Part shown: piece by piece, positions 18,439 through 27,423 of the stretch
Position numbering within the stretch: position 1 is the stretch's first letter
How the letters are laid out: each line of letters starts with the position of its first letter
Assembly: GCF_001425685.1 (NCBI RefSeq)
Contig: NZ_LMCY01000037.1
Coordinates: 137,909-197,447, forward strand
Direction of reading: 5' to 3'
DNA length: 59,539 nucleotides
From: Massilia sp. Root335
GTDB taxonomy: Bacteria; Pseudomonadota; Gammaproteobacteria; Burkholderiales; Burkholderiaceae_D
The notes under the pieces: model-generated
Databases searched by the model: none
The model's input: the letters and a program-made list of their open reading frames with translations, nothing else
Told to the model about the DNA's origin: nothing
Position numbers and translations under genes: made by a program

Positions 18439-20079
18439 TCAAGGCGTCGTCGGGACCCAGCCGGCACCGTTGTTCCATGCCTGGAAGACCTCGGCCCGGG
18501 TATCGAGACCGGACAGGTCGATCCCGGTCGACGACACGTTCTGGTTGCGACCGCTCACGTTCAGCGTGTTGCCGCTGAGGTCCATGCTGCCCCGTTCGCG
18601 CCATCCCGCCGTGGCCGTGGGGGTCGCCGGTGTGGGCGCCGGGGTCGCCTGCCAGCCGGCCGTGCGGATATGGGTTCCCATCCTTGTGTTGATGTAGGCG
18701 AGGTTGTCGCACCCGAGGTTGGCGCTGCCGAGACCGCCCGTGGTCGTCTTGGTGGTGCAGTAGGTAGGCGGCGCCAGGCCGCCCGATCGGGCCAGCCAGG
18801 TGCTGCCGGCCGGGATCGCGGCATCCGCCGTCAGTTTGCTGTTCAGGACGACGAAGCCGGGGTAGCCGTATGCGGCCCGCGCCTGGAAGATGTAGCCGCC
18901 GGAACTGGCGTTGGTGCCGTCCACGATGGTGTGCAGCTCACTTTGCTCGAACAGGGCGGCATATGGGGAGCCCCAGATGAAATCCACGTCGCCCGAGATG
19001 TAGGACTTGTAGAACCAGCTCCAGCCCTTCAGCAGCAGGGTATCCTGGGCGCTCATGAAGTTCATCGAGAGGGCGCTCAGCCGGCTGCCGCCCAGCGCAC
19101 TGCTGTTGAAATACATGGTCTCGGCCTGGTTGTCCCAGCCGCTGGTCTTGCGATGCGCATTCCACAAGGTGAAGTTAGTCAGCTTCAACAGGTCGGCATT
19201 CTCGGCCAGCAGCACGTTGCGACCGCCGCCCAGGTAACGGCGCGTGCCGACATTGGGCCCGGCGCTGACCAGCGTGTCGCCGGCCGCCGCGGTGCCGAAG
19301 CCGGTGCCGGGGTTGAACGAATCAGAATTGTCGTAGAAGACGATGACGCCGCTGCGGCTTTCGCCGGTGATCGTCAGATTGTTGACATTGCGTAGGAATA
19401 GCAGCTCCCTGTAGTTGCCGTTCTTGACCGTGATCGTCTTGGCTGCGCCCGCATAGGCGCACGTAACACAGCCGTTCTGCATAATCCAGTTGAGTGCGCC
19501 CTGGACGGTACGGAAATCGGCAGGGCCATCGTCGTCCACCGTCACCGAGGTGGGCGAGCCGGGCGTTGCCCTGGTTTTGAAGGTCCACGCATTGGTGCCG
19601 CTGACGCCCCTGAAGGAAGCACCTGCAACCTTGCCGTTCAAGACCCCGTCGTCGATATTCACGTAGTAGGCCGTGTTTGGCCGAAGCGCACCGTCGTGCA
19701 GCTTGATGCTGGCAGTGCTGCCGCTGATGACCACCGGCCGGTAGTAGACATAGCGCCACTGGGCCAGCGAGGGCACATTGCCGCCGAGCTTGTCGATTTC
19801 CGTGTTCCTCGCAGAAAACAATGTCTGCGTTTCGCCACTCATTTTTGAAACCGCATCGCTGACGTCGATTGTGTCGACGAGCGTGCCGTCTGTCGTGAAG
19901 ACCTTGATCTTGCCTGTCGAGCCCAAAGAGGGCGCGGTATCGAAGGTAATCGCCAGGCGGGTGTCGCTATAGGCTGCCGTGTCGCCTGTGTCGGGAAGGA
20001 ACGGACCGGCATGGGCGGCGGGAGACACCAACGTGGCGAGCGCAGCATTTACTACCAGAGTCGACAATTTCAGGGGCAT
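18439..20079 (-). CDS. Secreted pectin methylesterase (CE8)
   Basis: The 546-residue protein has a Sec signal peptide (1-24) and an Ig/FN3-like N-terminal domain (about 28-175). The right-handed beta-helix pectinesterase domain starts at about 180 (TVDDDGPADFRTVQGALNW). Catalytic landmarks include QD at 345-346 in SAQDTL and Asp366 in GDVDFIWG. The usual LGRPW motif appears as STWLARSGG, keeping Arg but not Trp. It removes methyl esters from homogalacturonan, exposing pectate to lyases and releasing methanol. GGAGA precedes the ATG. No pectate lyase is nearby. A transposase remnant sits just upstream. Confidence 0.9.
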   Translation of the reverse strand: MPLKLSTLVVNAALATLVSPAAHAGPFLPDTGDTAAYSDTRLAITFDTAPSLGSTGKIKVFTTDGTLVDTIDVSDAVSKMSGETQTLFSARNTEIDKLGGNVPSLAQWRYVYYRPVVISGSTASIKLHDGALRPNTAYYVNIDDGVLNGKVAGASFRGVSGTNAWTFKTRATPGSPTSVTVDDDGPADFRTVQGALNWIMQNGCVTCAYAGAAKTITVKNGNYRELLFLRNVNNLTITGESRSGVIVFYDNSDSFNPGTGFGTAAAGDTLVSAGPNVGTRRYLGGGRNVLLAENADLLKLTNFTLWNAHRKTSGWDNQAETMYFNSSALGGSRLSALSMNFMSAQDTLLLKGWSWFYKSYISGDVDFIWGSPYAALFEQSELHTIVDGTNASSGGYIFQARAAYGYPGFVVLNSKLTADAAIPAGSTWLARSGGLAPPTYCTTKTTTGGLGSANLGCDNLAYINTRMGTHIRTAGWQATPAPTPATPTATAGWRERGSMDLSGNTLNVSGRNQNVSSTGIDLSGLDTRAEVFQAWNNGAGWVPTTP

Positions 20080-20264
20080 GAACGTCTCCTACTTGGATCT
20101 TCGGTTGAGGGAATGAAAACTTCCTGCACGGAGTTGCGACGATGAGTGTAACAGTTTGGTCGGGCCGAAAGTATATTGGTCTAGCCAACATGTCGATCGG
20201 CGCTCGGATTGGCCTGAACGCACATCCTGACGGAGAAGGAACCCGGCAACTCGATCCGGGCGGT

Positions 20265-20424
20265 GCGCGTTTGAAGTTAAGCGCTGCCGCGCTGGGTCTG
20301 CCCGAGCGCCGGCCCAGGACACGCCGCTGCGGCAGCGACATCCATATTCCCGGCTCGACTGCGCCAAGCGGCGTGTGGACGTATGACTTCGTGCATGACC
20401 GGTTGGCTGACGGCGGGCCGCTAC
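20265..20424 (+). pseudogene. IS3-family transposase (orfB) remnant
   Basis: Translation of this stretch gives about 53 residues, including GLPERRPRTRRCGSDIHIPG and then VWTYDFVHDRLADGG. This resembles the region before and including the first catalytic Asp of IS3/IS407-type transposases (the VWSYDFV-x-DR-x-x-DG block). No other transposase domain or terminal repeats are visible, so it is an old fragment. The remaining bases of the 20080-20427 interval hold no recognisable gene. It sits between the pectinesterase and the isomerase/esterase fusion and may mark a past rearrangement. Confidence 0.6.
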
Positions 20425-20427
20425 TGG

Positions 20428-22515
20428 TCACCAACCTAGTTTCATTTTGATAAAGCTGGTCAAACGATCGGCGTTCATCTTGTGCTGTATGAGGCGTGGG
20501 TGCTGGCTATACCCGGTGAACGGGAAGAAAACCGTATCGACACGGGCATCCTTGTCCTCGATTCGGATCCGGTCTACCGCACTTTTGACATAGCCGGGCC
20601 AGGGCGAACCGGTCCTGGTTGCATCCATGCTGCCCAGCGCACACACAATATATGCCTTCGGATAAAGTTGCCGGATGCGCTTTACGAATTTCATGTAACT
20701 CGCTACGCGCTGCTCGTCGTCGGGTTCAGGCTGCAGTTTATGAAGCTGACCGATCAGCGACGAATCGTTCTGCATGAGGTTGATGACAACCACGTCAGGT
20801 GTCCATGCCGAGAAATCCCAGCGACTGTCGTTGTTCCCCACAGCGTTCAACTGGTCGTAAAAGTCCCAGATCGTGAACGGGACATAGCTTGCCATGATGC
20901 CGATGCCGCTCTGCGAGGTCATATGAAGCTCCGCATTCAATGCCCGCGCGGTGATCGCGGCATAGGATAAGTAGCTGTTCTTTTCTCGTGCGAGAGCGTC
21001 CACGCCGTTGATTGGCGCTTCGTTGCCCATGCCACTGGTCACGGAGTCACCAAAGAATTCGATGCGACGCAACGGCCTTGGCGACGGTCGCAACAATTGG
21101 CCATCGTCCGCGAGCTCGACGCCTAGAAATACCGTCTCGCCTTCTTGGCCTTCGGTACGCTTGGTTATCAAAAAGCTGTGCTTTCCTGGAGCCAAACCGC
21201 TTGCAACCTCATATGTTTTGCTTCCTTGGCGGGCCCGGACAATTACGGGGTGGGTATCGTCACCGTCCAGAATGACGTTAAAGTAGTTGGCACCGCTCTT
21301 GTCGTCCAGAGTGATCGCCAGTGAGCTGCCGGTAAAGTTGGCCGCAACACTGGACTGTGGCCAGGACAGCACCGGTGCGGACGGTGACGCGAAGTCGATG
21401 CGCCCGGCATACTGGAGATGCCTGTCACTCGCAGGCACTTTAGTAGCCGCGCAGGCGAGATTGGCACTCAAGAAAAACGGCAGGGTTAGTAGCGTTAACG
21501 TCGAGACAAGGAGATTTCGTTTCATGGGATAAGCCTGAGGATCCAAATTCGGCGCGGATTTCAAATTGTTTTGGTAAGCGTGCCGGTCAGCGCAGACTTT
21601 GAAAGATGTGTGCGCTTGCGATCTCGTATGGCCGCTTTTCGTACCGTGCGACTTCGTCGAGGTGTGGTCGAGAACGAGCGTCATCGATGCCTTCAATCCC
21701 GCCAGCGACGCCTGGACGGACTCTAGTTGCCCCATTCCGTCCGGATAGTCTTCCTGCTCGACGATGATCCACTGGGTGCCGCCCGCCTCGCGCACGGCGC
21801 GCAGCAGTTCCGTCCAGTCGGCCCCGTCCTTGCCGATGATCGGCACGCTGGTCGGGCCTGCAGCCGGTTTGGCCTTGAAATGCATGGTCATGGTGCGGCC
21901 CGGATAGCGCCGTACGTACGCGGCGGGGTCCTTGCCCGCAGACAGAGTCCAGCCCACATCTTGTTGCAGGATCATTTCCCGAGGGGTGTTTTGGGCGATA
22001 ACGTCCCATGGCGTACCGCCTACGGGACCGACCATCTCCGGCGCATGGTTGTGGTAGCCGATGCGCATGCCCAAGGCCGCCAGCTTCGCAGACAGTGCGG
22101 CAAGGTCGCCGGCCAGTTCCGCGCTTCGCGCCGTCGTGGCGCCGCGCGGGTCAGCCGCTACCACGAGGTTGGCGCAGCCCAGTGTCCGGTAGAAGTCCGT
22201 CGTCGCCACGAAATGTTGCTGCGCCAGCTGCGGCAGCATCACGTGCGCACCGGCGCATTGCAAGCCATTCTTGTCGAGGACAGCCTTCAATCCAGCTGGA
22301 TTGCCCCGGTACGGGCCGAACTGGCCGGCGAATTCCACGCCCTGGAAGCCCAGCTTGGCGATCCGTTCGAGCATCCCGTCGAAATCTCGCCTGATCTCAT
22401 CCTTGACAGACCACAATTGCAGGGCGAGGAGCGGTGTCGTTTGTGACGTCGCGGCAAGCGCCGGAACCCCGAACAGGGTGAGGAGCAGCGGTAGTACGGC
22501 TCGTGTCGTTCTCAT
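20428..22515 (-). CDS. Fused secreted sugar isomerase-like TIM barrel and CE2-type acetyl esterase
   Basis: One uninterrupted frame carries two enzymes. From the ATG at 22515 (an ATG at 22536 is also possible) a signal peptide leads into a xylose-isomerase-like TIM barrel (about 25-280; LQLWSVKDEI, GFQGVEFAG, MRIGYHNHAPE, WIIVEQEDYPDG). An unstructured linker of about 55 residues follows. Then comes a second Met-initiated signal peptide (MKRNLLVSTLTLLTLPFF, Met at 21525). The last part is a CE2-like module: a jelly-roll followed by an SGNH domain with nucleophile Ser in FFGDSVTSG (about residue 491) and a C-terminal block GYSQHP with the likely His. The internal signal peptide says these were two genes. 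Fusion by stop-codon loss, or internal initiation at 21525, are both possible. The gene diverges from the GH3 operon. Confidence 0.8.
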   Translation of the reverse strand: MRTTRAVLPLLLTLFGVPALAATSQTTPLLALQLWSVKDEIRRDFDGMLERIAKLGFQGVEFAGQFGPYRGNPAGLKAVLDKNGLQCAGAHVMLPQLAQQHFVATTDFYRTLGCANLVVAADPRGATTARSAELAGDLAALSAKLAALGMRIGYHNHAPEMVGPVGGTPWDVIAQNTPREMILQQDVGWTLSAGKDPAAYVRRYPGRTMTMHFKAKPAAGPTSVPIIGKDGADWTELLRAVREAGGTQWIIVEQEDYPDGMGQLESVQASLAGLKASMTLVLDHTSTKSHGTKSGHTRSQAHTSFKVCADRHAYQNNLKSAPNLDPQAYPMKRNLLVSTLTLLTLPFFLSANLACAATKVPASDRHLQYAGRIDFASPSAPVLSWPQSSVAANFTGSSLAITLDDKSGANYFNVILDGDDTHPVIVRARQGSKTYEVASGLAPGKHSFLITKRTEGQEGETVFLGVELADDGQLLRPSPRPLRRIEFFGDSVTSGMGNEAPINGVDALAREKNSYLSYAAITARALNAELHMTSQSGIGIMASYVPFTIWDFYDQLNAVGNNDSRWDFSAWTPDVVVINLMQNDSSLIGQLHKLQPEPDDEQRVASYMKFVKRIRQLYPKAYIVCALGSMDATRTGSPWPGYVKSAVDRIRIEDKDARVDTVFFPFTGYSQHPRLIQHKMNADRLTSFIKMKLGW

Positions 22516-22593
22516 ATCATCTTCGTGCGCGAACATGGTTCATCATGGGTCTCTGACCTTGGCGATTGTGAAGATGGGGGCACTGCCCCGCAC

Positions 22594-22607
22594 CGTCCGA
22601 ACGGACG
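22594..22607. promoter_or_regulatory. Locus operator, copy 1 (CGTCCG-AA-CGGACG)
   Basis: A perfect 6-bp inverted repeat around AA, followed by ATG. It lies 60 bp upstream of the GH3 start at 22668 and 78 bp upstream of the divergent isomerase/esterase start at 22515, so it could control both. Matching copies are at 27321, 30131, 42497, 48537 and 51247. Confidence 0.65.
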
Positions 22608-22667
22608 ATGCCCTGACGGCCCGATCGACCGAATATGATCGAGGAAAAAGTCTCGGAAAGGACAAGC

Positions 22668-24902
22668 ATGAAACTGGAAGCGATCGCGGGCTCGATGAAG
22701 GTAAGGGAATACAGGCACCGAAACAGGCTGGTCGTCTCGGCGTGCGTGGCGGCGTTGTATGCGGCGGGCGTCGCCCCGCTGCCGGCCATGGCGCAGGACG
22801 CGGACGACGTGTGGGCCGAATCGGTCCTGAAGCAGATGACGCTGGACGAAAAACTCGATCTCGTCCGTGGCAGCAACCCGTTCGCCGCGAAACCGAAGTT
22901 GTCCCGCGACGTTGCAAAGGGCGCGGGCTATGTGAAAGGCGTCCCGCGCCTGGGTGTGCCCTACCTGACGGAGAGCGACGCAAGCGTCGGCGTTGCCAAC
23001 ATGATGGGCGGGTTGCGGCCGGGCGACGTCGCCACTGCGCTGCCTTCGACCGTCCTGCTGGCGTCGACCTGGAATGCGCCGCTGGTGGAACGCGGCAGCG
23101 CCATGATCGGCGCGGAGGCGCGCGACAAGGGGTTCAACGTTCTTCTGGCGGGCGGCGTCAACCTGGCGCGCGAACCGAGGAACGGCCGCAATTTCGAATA
23201 CTTCGGCGAAGATCCTCTGCTGGCGGGGACGCTGGCCGGACATGCCATCCGCGGGGTGCAGTCGAACCACGTCATGTCGACCATCAAGCACTTCGCCCTG
23301 AACACGCAGGAGACCGGTCGGACTATCCTCAGCGCGGACATGGAGGAGGGCCCCCTGCGCGAGAGCGACCTGCTGGCGTTCGAGATCGGCATCGAGATCG
23401 GCCAGCCGGGCTCCGTGATGTGTGCTTACAACAAGATCAACGGCACGTTCGGATGCGAGAACTCGTTCCTGCTGAACGACGTCCTGCGCCGCGACTGGGG
23501 ATACAAGGGCTTCGTGATGTCCGACTGGGGTGCCGTGCATGGCCCGTCGATTCGCGCGGGCCTCGACCAGGAATCCGGCACCACGCCCGCCGACGCGGGA
23601 TATTTCGGTTCACAGTTGCGCACGGCGCTGGCTGCCGGGACCGTCACGGAAGCAGACGTGGACCGGTCGGTGCGGCGCATCCTGCGCTCGATCCATGCCG
23701 TCGGCCTGGATACCCATCCGCCCGCGCACAGGGACATCGATTACGACGCGAACGGGCGCGTCGCCCAGGAGGTCGCGGAGGGCGGCATCGTCCTCCTGAA
23801 GAACGCGCGCAATCTGCTGCCCATCGCCGCGTCGGTACGCACCATCCTCGTCGTGGGCGGCCATGCCGACGTCGGCATCCTCGCGGGCGGCGGCGGGTCG
23901 TCGCAAGTGAATCCGGTGGGCGGCGCCGTGCTGAAGATCCCGGCCGCGTTCGGCCGTAAGCTGTACAGCAACTCGTCCCCGGTCGCCGCCCTGCGCAATG
24001 CCCTGCCGAAGGCGACGGTGTCCTTCGACGACGGCACCGATCCCCAACGTGCGGCGGATGCGGCCCGGAAGGCGGATCTCGTCGTCGTCATCGGTGAGCA
24101 GTTCACGACCGAGACCATGGACGTGAAGGACCTGAACTTGCCCGACAACCAGAACGACATGATCGCGGCGGTCGCCGCTGCGAATCCCGCGACGGTCGTC
24201 GTACTCGTCACGGGCGGCCCTGTCCTCATGCCGTGGCTGGACAAGGCCGGCGCCGTGCTCGAGGCCTGGTATCCGGGACAGCGGGGTGGCGAAGCGATTG
24301 CGCGGGTCCTGACGGGCGCAGTGAACCCGTCGGGCCACCTGGCGATGACGTTCCCGGCCAGCGAACGGCAGCTCCCGAATCCGACGATTCCCGGCTACGA
24401 GATGGCCGGGGAAACGGTACAGCGCGACCTCTACGGGCTGCCGAAGGACATGAAACCGTTTTCCGTGACCTATCCGGAGGGTGCGAATGCGGGCTACCGC
24501 TGGTTCGACAAGACCGGGGCGAAGCCGCTGTTCCCGTTCGGTCACGGACTCAGTTACACCCGCTTCTCGTACAAGAACCTGCGCGTGACCGGCGGCGCGA
24601 CACCGCGCATGTCGTTCACGATTGCGAACACCGGCAAGCGCCCGGGCGCCGACGTCGCCCAGGTCTATGCCCGCGTGGACGGTGCCAAGCGCCTCGTCGG
24701 CTGGAGCCGCGTCGACCTGAAGCCGGGAGAAAGCCGGCAGGTGTCGGTCGACGTCGATCCGCGCGTGATCGCGCGCTTCGACGTCGCGGCGCGCAACTGG
24801 CACGTGGCGGAGGGCACCTACGACATCGAGGTTGGCGAAGATGCCGGCCAACCCGTCCTCAAGGCGAAGGTGCGCCTGGACGAGCAACGGATCAAACCCT
24901 GA
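22668..24902 (+). CDS. GH3 glycoside hydrolase (beta-glucosidase-like), first of four
   Basis: The ATG at 22668 follows a GGAAAGGA site and gives 744 residues with a signal peptide ending near PAMAQD. The GH3 N-terminal barrel starts at VLKQMTLDEKLDLVRG. The nucleophile is Asp286 in GFVMSDWGAVHG. The alpha/beta domain (about 390-600, EQFTTETMDVKDLNLP) and C-terminal FN3-like domain (about 635-744) are present. GH3 enzymes with this layout cleave beta-glucosides or beta-xylosides from oligosaccharide ends. It is followed after 7 bp by a second GH3, indicating one operon. Operator copy 1 lies in its promoter. Exact substrate is not deducible. Confidence 0.92.
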   Translation: MKLEAIAGSMKVREYRHRNRLVVSACVAALYAAGVAPLPAMAQDADDVWAESVLKQMTLDEKLDLVRGSNPFAAKPKLSRDVAKGAGYVKGVPRLGVPYLTESDASVGVANMMGGLRPGDVATALPSTVLLASTWNAPLVERGSAMIGAEARDKGFNVLLAGGVNLAREPRNGRNFEYFGEDPLLAGTLAGHAIRGVQSNHVMSTIKHFALNTQETGRTILSADMEEGPLRESDLLAFEIGIEIGQPGSVMCAYNKINGTFGCENSFLLNDVLRRDWGYKGFVMSDWGAVHGPSIRAGLDQESGTTPADAGYFGSQLRTALAAGTVTEADVDRSVRRILRSIHAVGLDTHPPAHRDIDYDANGRVAQEVAEGGIVLLKNARNLLPIAASVRTILVVGGHADVGILAGGGGSSQVNPVGGAVLKIPAAFGRKLYSNSSPVAALRNALPKATVSFDDGTDPQRAADAARKADLVVVIGEQFTTETMDVKDLNLPDNQNDMIAAVAAANPATVVVLVTGGPVLMPWLDKAGAVLEAWYPGQRGGEAIARVLTGAVNPSGHLAMTFPASERQLPNPTIPGYEMAGETVQRDLYGLPKDMKPFSVTYPEGANAGYRWFDKTGAKPLFPFGHGLSYTRFSYKNLRVTGGATPRMSFTIANTGKRPGADVAQVYARVDGAKRLVGWSRVDLKPGESRQVSVDVDPRVIARFDVAARNWHVAEGTYDIEVGEDAGQPVLKAKVRLDEQRIKP

Positions 24903-24909
24903 CGAGACT

Positions 24910-27201
24910 ATGGAAACGACGAACGACAATCCCCAGTTCAGCGCATCGCGCCGGACGTTCCTGGCCGGTTCCATGGCCGTCACGACCATCGGCTTCGGCA
25001 TGCCGGCCTTCGCCGCCATGCGGGCGCCCGCCACCGATCCGTTCATCGAGCGGCTGCTGAAGCGCATGACGATCGAGGAAAAGGCGGGCCAGCTGACGAT
25101 GAACGGTGCGCTGGGCATCGGGCGCCTCGTGAATCCCACGACGGGACCGGAGCCCGCTCTGCAGACGACGCTCGACCAGATCGCGCAAGGTCGCCTCACC
25201 GGCCTGTTCAACGCCGACGACGTGAAGCTGGGCCGCACCATGCAGCAGATCGCGGTCGAGAAGTCCCGCCTCGGCATCCCGCTGATCTTTGCGGCCGACA
25301 TCATCCACGGCCTGAAGACCGCGTTTCCCGTCCCGCTGGGCGAGTCGGCCAGCTTCGATGCCGGCCTGTGCGAACGCACGGCCAGGGCCACGGCCATCGA
25401 GGCGACGGCATTCGGCGTGCAGTGGACGTTCGCGCCCGCCGTCGACATCGCCCGTGACCAGCGCTGGGGCCGCGTCGTGGAAGGTGCGGGCGAGGATCCG
25501 TGGCTGGGCTGCCGCATCGCCGAGGCGCGCGTGCGCGGCTTCCAGGGCGCCGACCTGCGAGCGAACGATTCGCTGCTGGCCTGCCCGAAGCACTTTGCCG
25601 GCTACGGCGCCGTGCAGGGCGGCATGGACTACAACACGGCCGACATTCCGGAAACCACGCTGCGTGAAGTGCACCTGCCCCCGTTCAAGGCGTCGTTCGA
25701 CGCGGGCGCGTTGACGACGATGGCCAGCTTCAACGACACGGGCGGCGTGCCGTCGACCGGCAACCACCACCTGCTCACCGACATCCTGCGCGGCGAATGG
25801 GCGTTCCGCGGCCTCGTCGTCTCGGACTTCAATTCGGAGAAGGAACTGGTCGACCACGGTTACGCGGCCGACGAGGCGGACGCCGTCCTCAAGGCCGTCA
25901 CCGCCGGTTGCGACATGTCGATCCAGGGTGGCCTGTACCTCAAGCACATTCCGGCACTGGTCCAGTCGGGCCGGTTGAAGATGGCGGTCGTCGACGAGGC
26001 GGTGCGGCGCGTGCTGCGCGTGAAGAAGGCGCTGGGACTGTTCGAGAATCCCTACCGCTCGCTCGATCCGGCGCGCATGGGGACGGACATCCGCCGGCCG
26101 GAGGCCGTCGCCCTCGCGCGTGAAGCGGGGCGCAAGTCGATCGTCCTGCTGAAGAACGAGCGCAACGTCCTGCCGCTGCCGAAGTCGGGCAAGGCGCTCG
26201 CATTGATTGGCCCGTTCGTCACGGACAGGAACAATGCGCTGGGACCCTGGATGGTGTTCCCGGACATGAAGTCGGCCGTGACGTTCGAACAGGGTGTACG
26301 GGATGCCCTGGGCGCCGGTGCGGCTCTCGCTGTTGTTCCCGGCTGCGGCATCGAGAGGCCGCTCCACGGCGGCATCGACGCGGCGGTTGCCGCCGCCCGT
26401 GCCGCCGACGTGGTCGTGCTCTACGTGGGCGAGGCGACCAATATGTCCGGCGAAGGCGCGTCGCGCGCGGACATCACGATTCCGAAACCGCAGGTGGACC
26501 TGATCGATGCAGTCGCCGCGGTCGGCAAGCCGATGGTGATCCTGCTGAAACACGGCCGGGCGCTGGAACTGCCCAATTCGGTGAAGAACGCCCAGGCCAT
26601 CGTGTGCACGTGGTTCCTCGGGTCGGAGTCGGGCAACGCGATCGCCGACGTGCTGTTCGGCGACCACGCACCGCAAGGCCGCTTGCCGGTGAGTTTTCCT
26701 CGCCGCGCCGGCCAGGAACCGTTCTACTACAACCACCGGTCGACCGGCCGGCCAAGCCTCGTGGAAGGGCCGCCCGTCGGTGCGCGCTACCGCGAGGTGT
26801 CGACCAGCGCACTGTATCCGTTCGGTCACGGACTCGGATATTCGACGGTCGCCTACGGTGCGACCGAGATCGGACGGCCGCGCATCCGCATGGGCGAGTC
26901 GCTGTCGGTCAAGGCGCGGATCACCAATACCGGGACGGCGAAGCATCATGAGGTCGCGCAGCTCTACATCCGGATCCGCGTGGCGGAGATCGTCCAGCCG
27001 ATCCGCGCGCTGAAGGGTATCCGGCACGTCGACCTCGAGCCCGGCGCAAGCGCGGACGTCGAGTTCACGCTGACCGCACAGGATCTCGCTTACGTGCATG
27101 CAGATACGAGGACGCGGACCGATCCCGGCGCGTTCGAAGTCGTGATCGCGCCGAACTCGGCGGCGGGCACGCCGATACCTTTCCTGCTGGCCGCCGCGTA
27201 A
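24910..27201 (+). CDS. GH3 glycoside hydrolase (BglX-like), Tat-exported, second of four
   Basis: It starts 7 bp after the preceding GH3 and has 763 residues. The N-terminus contains a twin-arginine signal (ASRRTFLAGS, about 12-21). The barrel begins LLKRMTIEEKAGQLTM. The signature region has GRVVEGAGEDPWLG and LLACPKHFAGYG. The nucleophile is Asp306 in LVVSDFNSEKE. The C-terminal FN3-like domain ends at IPFLLAAA. Tat export suggests cytoplasmic folding before secretion to the periplasm. It likely works with the upstream GH3 on imported oligosaccharides. Transcription probably ends at the terminator at 27262-27290. Confidence 0.92.
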   Translation: METTNDNPQFSASRRTFLAGSMAVTTIGFGMPAFAAMRAPATDPFIERLLKRMTIEEKAGQLTMNGALGIGRLVNPTTGPEPALQTTLDQIAQGRLTGLFNADDVKLGRTMQQIAVEKSRLGIPLIFAADIIHGLKTAFPVPLGESASFDAGLCERTARATAIEATAFGVQWTFAPAVDIARDQRWGRVVEGAGEDPWLGCRIAEARVRGFQGADLRANDSLLACPKHFAGYGAVQGGMDYNTADIPETTLREVHLPPFKASFDAGALTTMASFNDTGGVPSTGNHHLLTDILRGEWAFRGLVVSDFNSEKELVDHGYAADEADAVLKAVTAGCDMSIQGGLYLKHIPALVQSGRLKMAVVDEAVRRVLRVKKALGLFENPYRSLDPARMGTDIRRPEAVALAREAGRKSIVLLKNERNVLPLPKSGKALALIGPFVTDRNNALGPWMVFPDMKSAVTFEQGVRDALGAGAALAVVPGCGIERPLHGGIDAAVAAARAADVVVLYVGEATNMSGEGASRADITIPKPQVDLIDAVAAVGKPMVILLKHGRALELPNSVKNAQAIVCTWFLGSESGNAIADVLFGDHAPQGRLPVSFPRRAGQEPFYYNHRSTGRPSLVEGPPVGARYREVSTSALYPFGHGLGYSTVAYGATEIGRPRIRMGESLSVKARITNTGTAKHHEVAQLYIRIRVAEIVQPIRALKGIRHVDLEPGASADVEFTLTAQDLAYVHADTRTRTDPGAFEVVIAPNSAAGTPIPFLLAAA

Positions 27202-27261
27202 TCGATCATGCCGCGTCCGAAATCGCCGCCGCGCCTTGCCTCGGCGATTCCGAGGACGAAC

Positions 27262-27290
27262 CGACCACGCCAGGTGTGGTTGTTTTTTTT
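27262..27290 (+). terminator. Rho-independent terminator after the GH3 pair
   Basis: CGACCAC-GCCAGGT-GTGGTTG forms a 7-bp stem (one G-T pair) followed by a run of T from 27283. It closes the two-gene GH3 operon before the TonB receptor's own promoter region. Confidence 0.6.
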
Positions 27291-27320
27291 GTCCTTCTCG
27301 ATACGGGGCGGCGTGTTTAC

Positions 27321-27334
27321 CGTCTGAACGGACG
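27321..27334. promoter_or_regulatory. Locus operator, copy 2 (CGTCTG-AA-CGGACG)
   Basis: It differs from the perfect palindrome by one base and is followed by ATG as in copy 1. It lies about 90 bp upstream of the TonB-dependent receptor start at 27424, after the terminator of the preceding operon. Confidence 0.65.
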
Positions 27335-27423
27335 ATGTCGCCGGAAAACAAAGCCAGCAAGATGGTGGTGCAGTCGCCGTGACCGGGCCTGCACCAGCAC
27401 AACGCGGAATATTTGGAGACGAA

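Noticed and set aside
20142..20450. A 102-codon plus-strand frame as a functional gene
   Set aside because: Only the middle part shows similarity, to an IS3 transposase fragment; ends have no homology or ribosome site.
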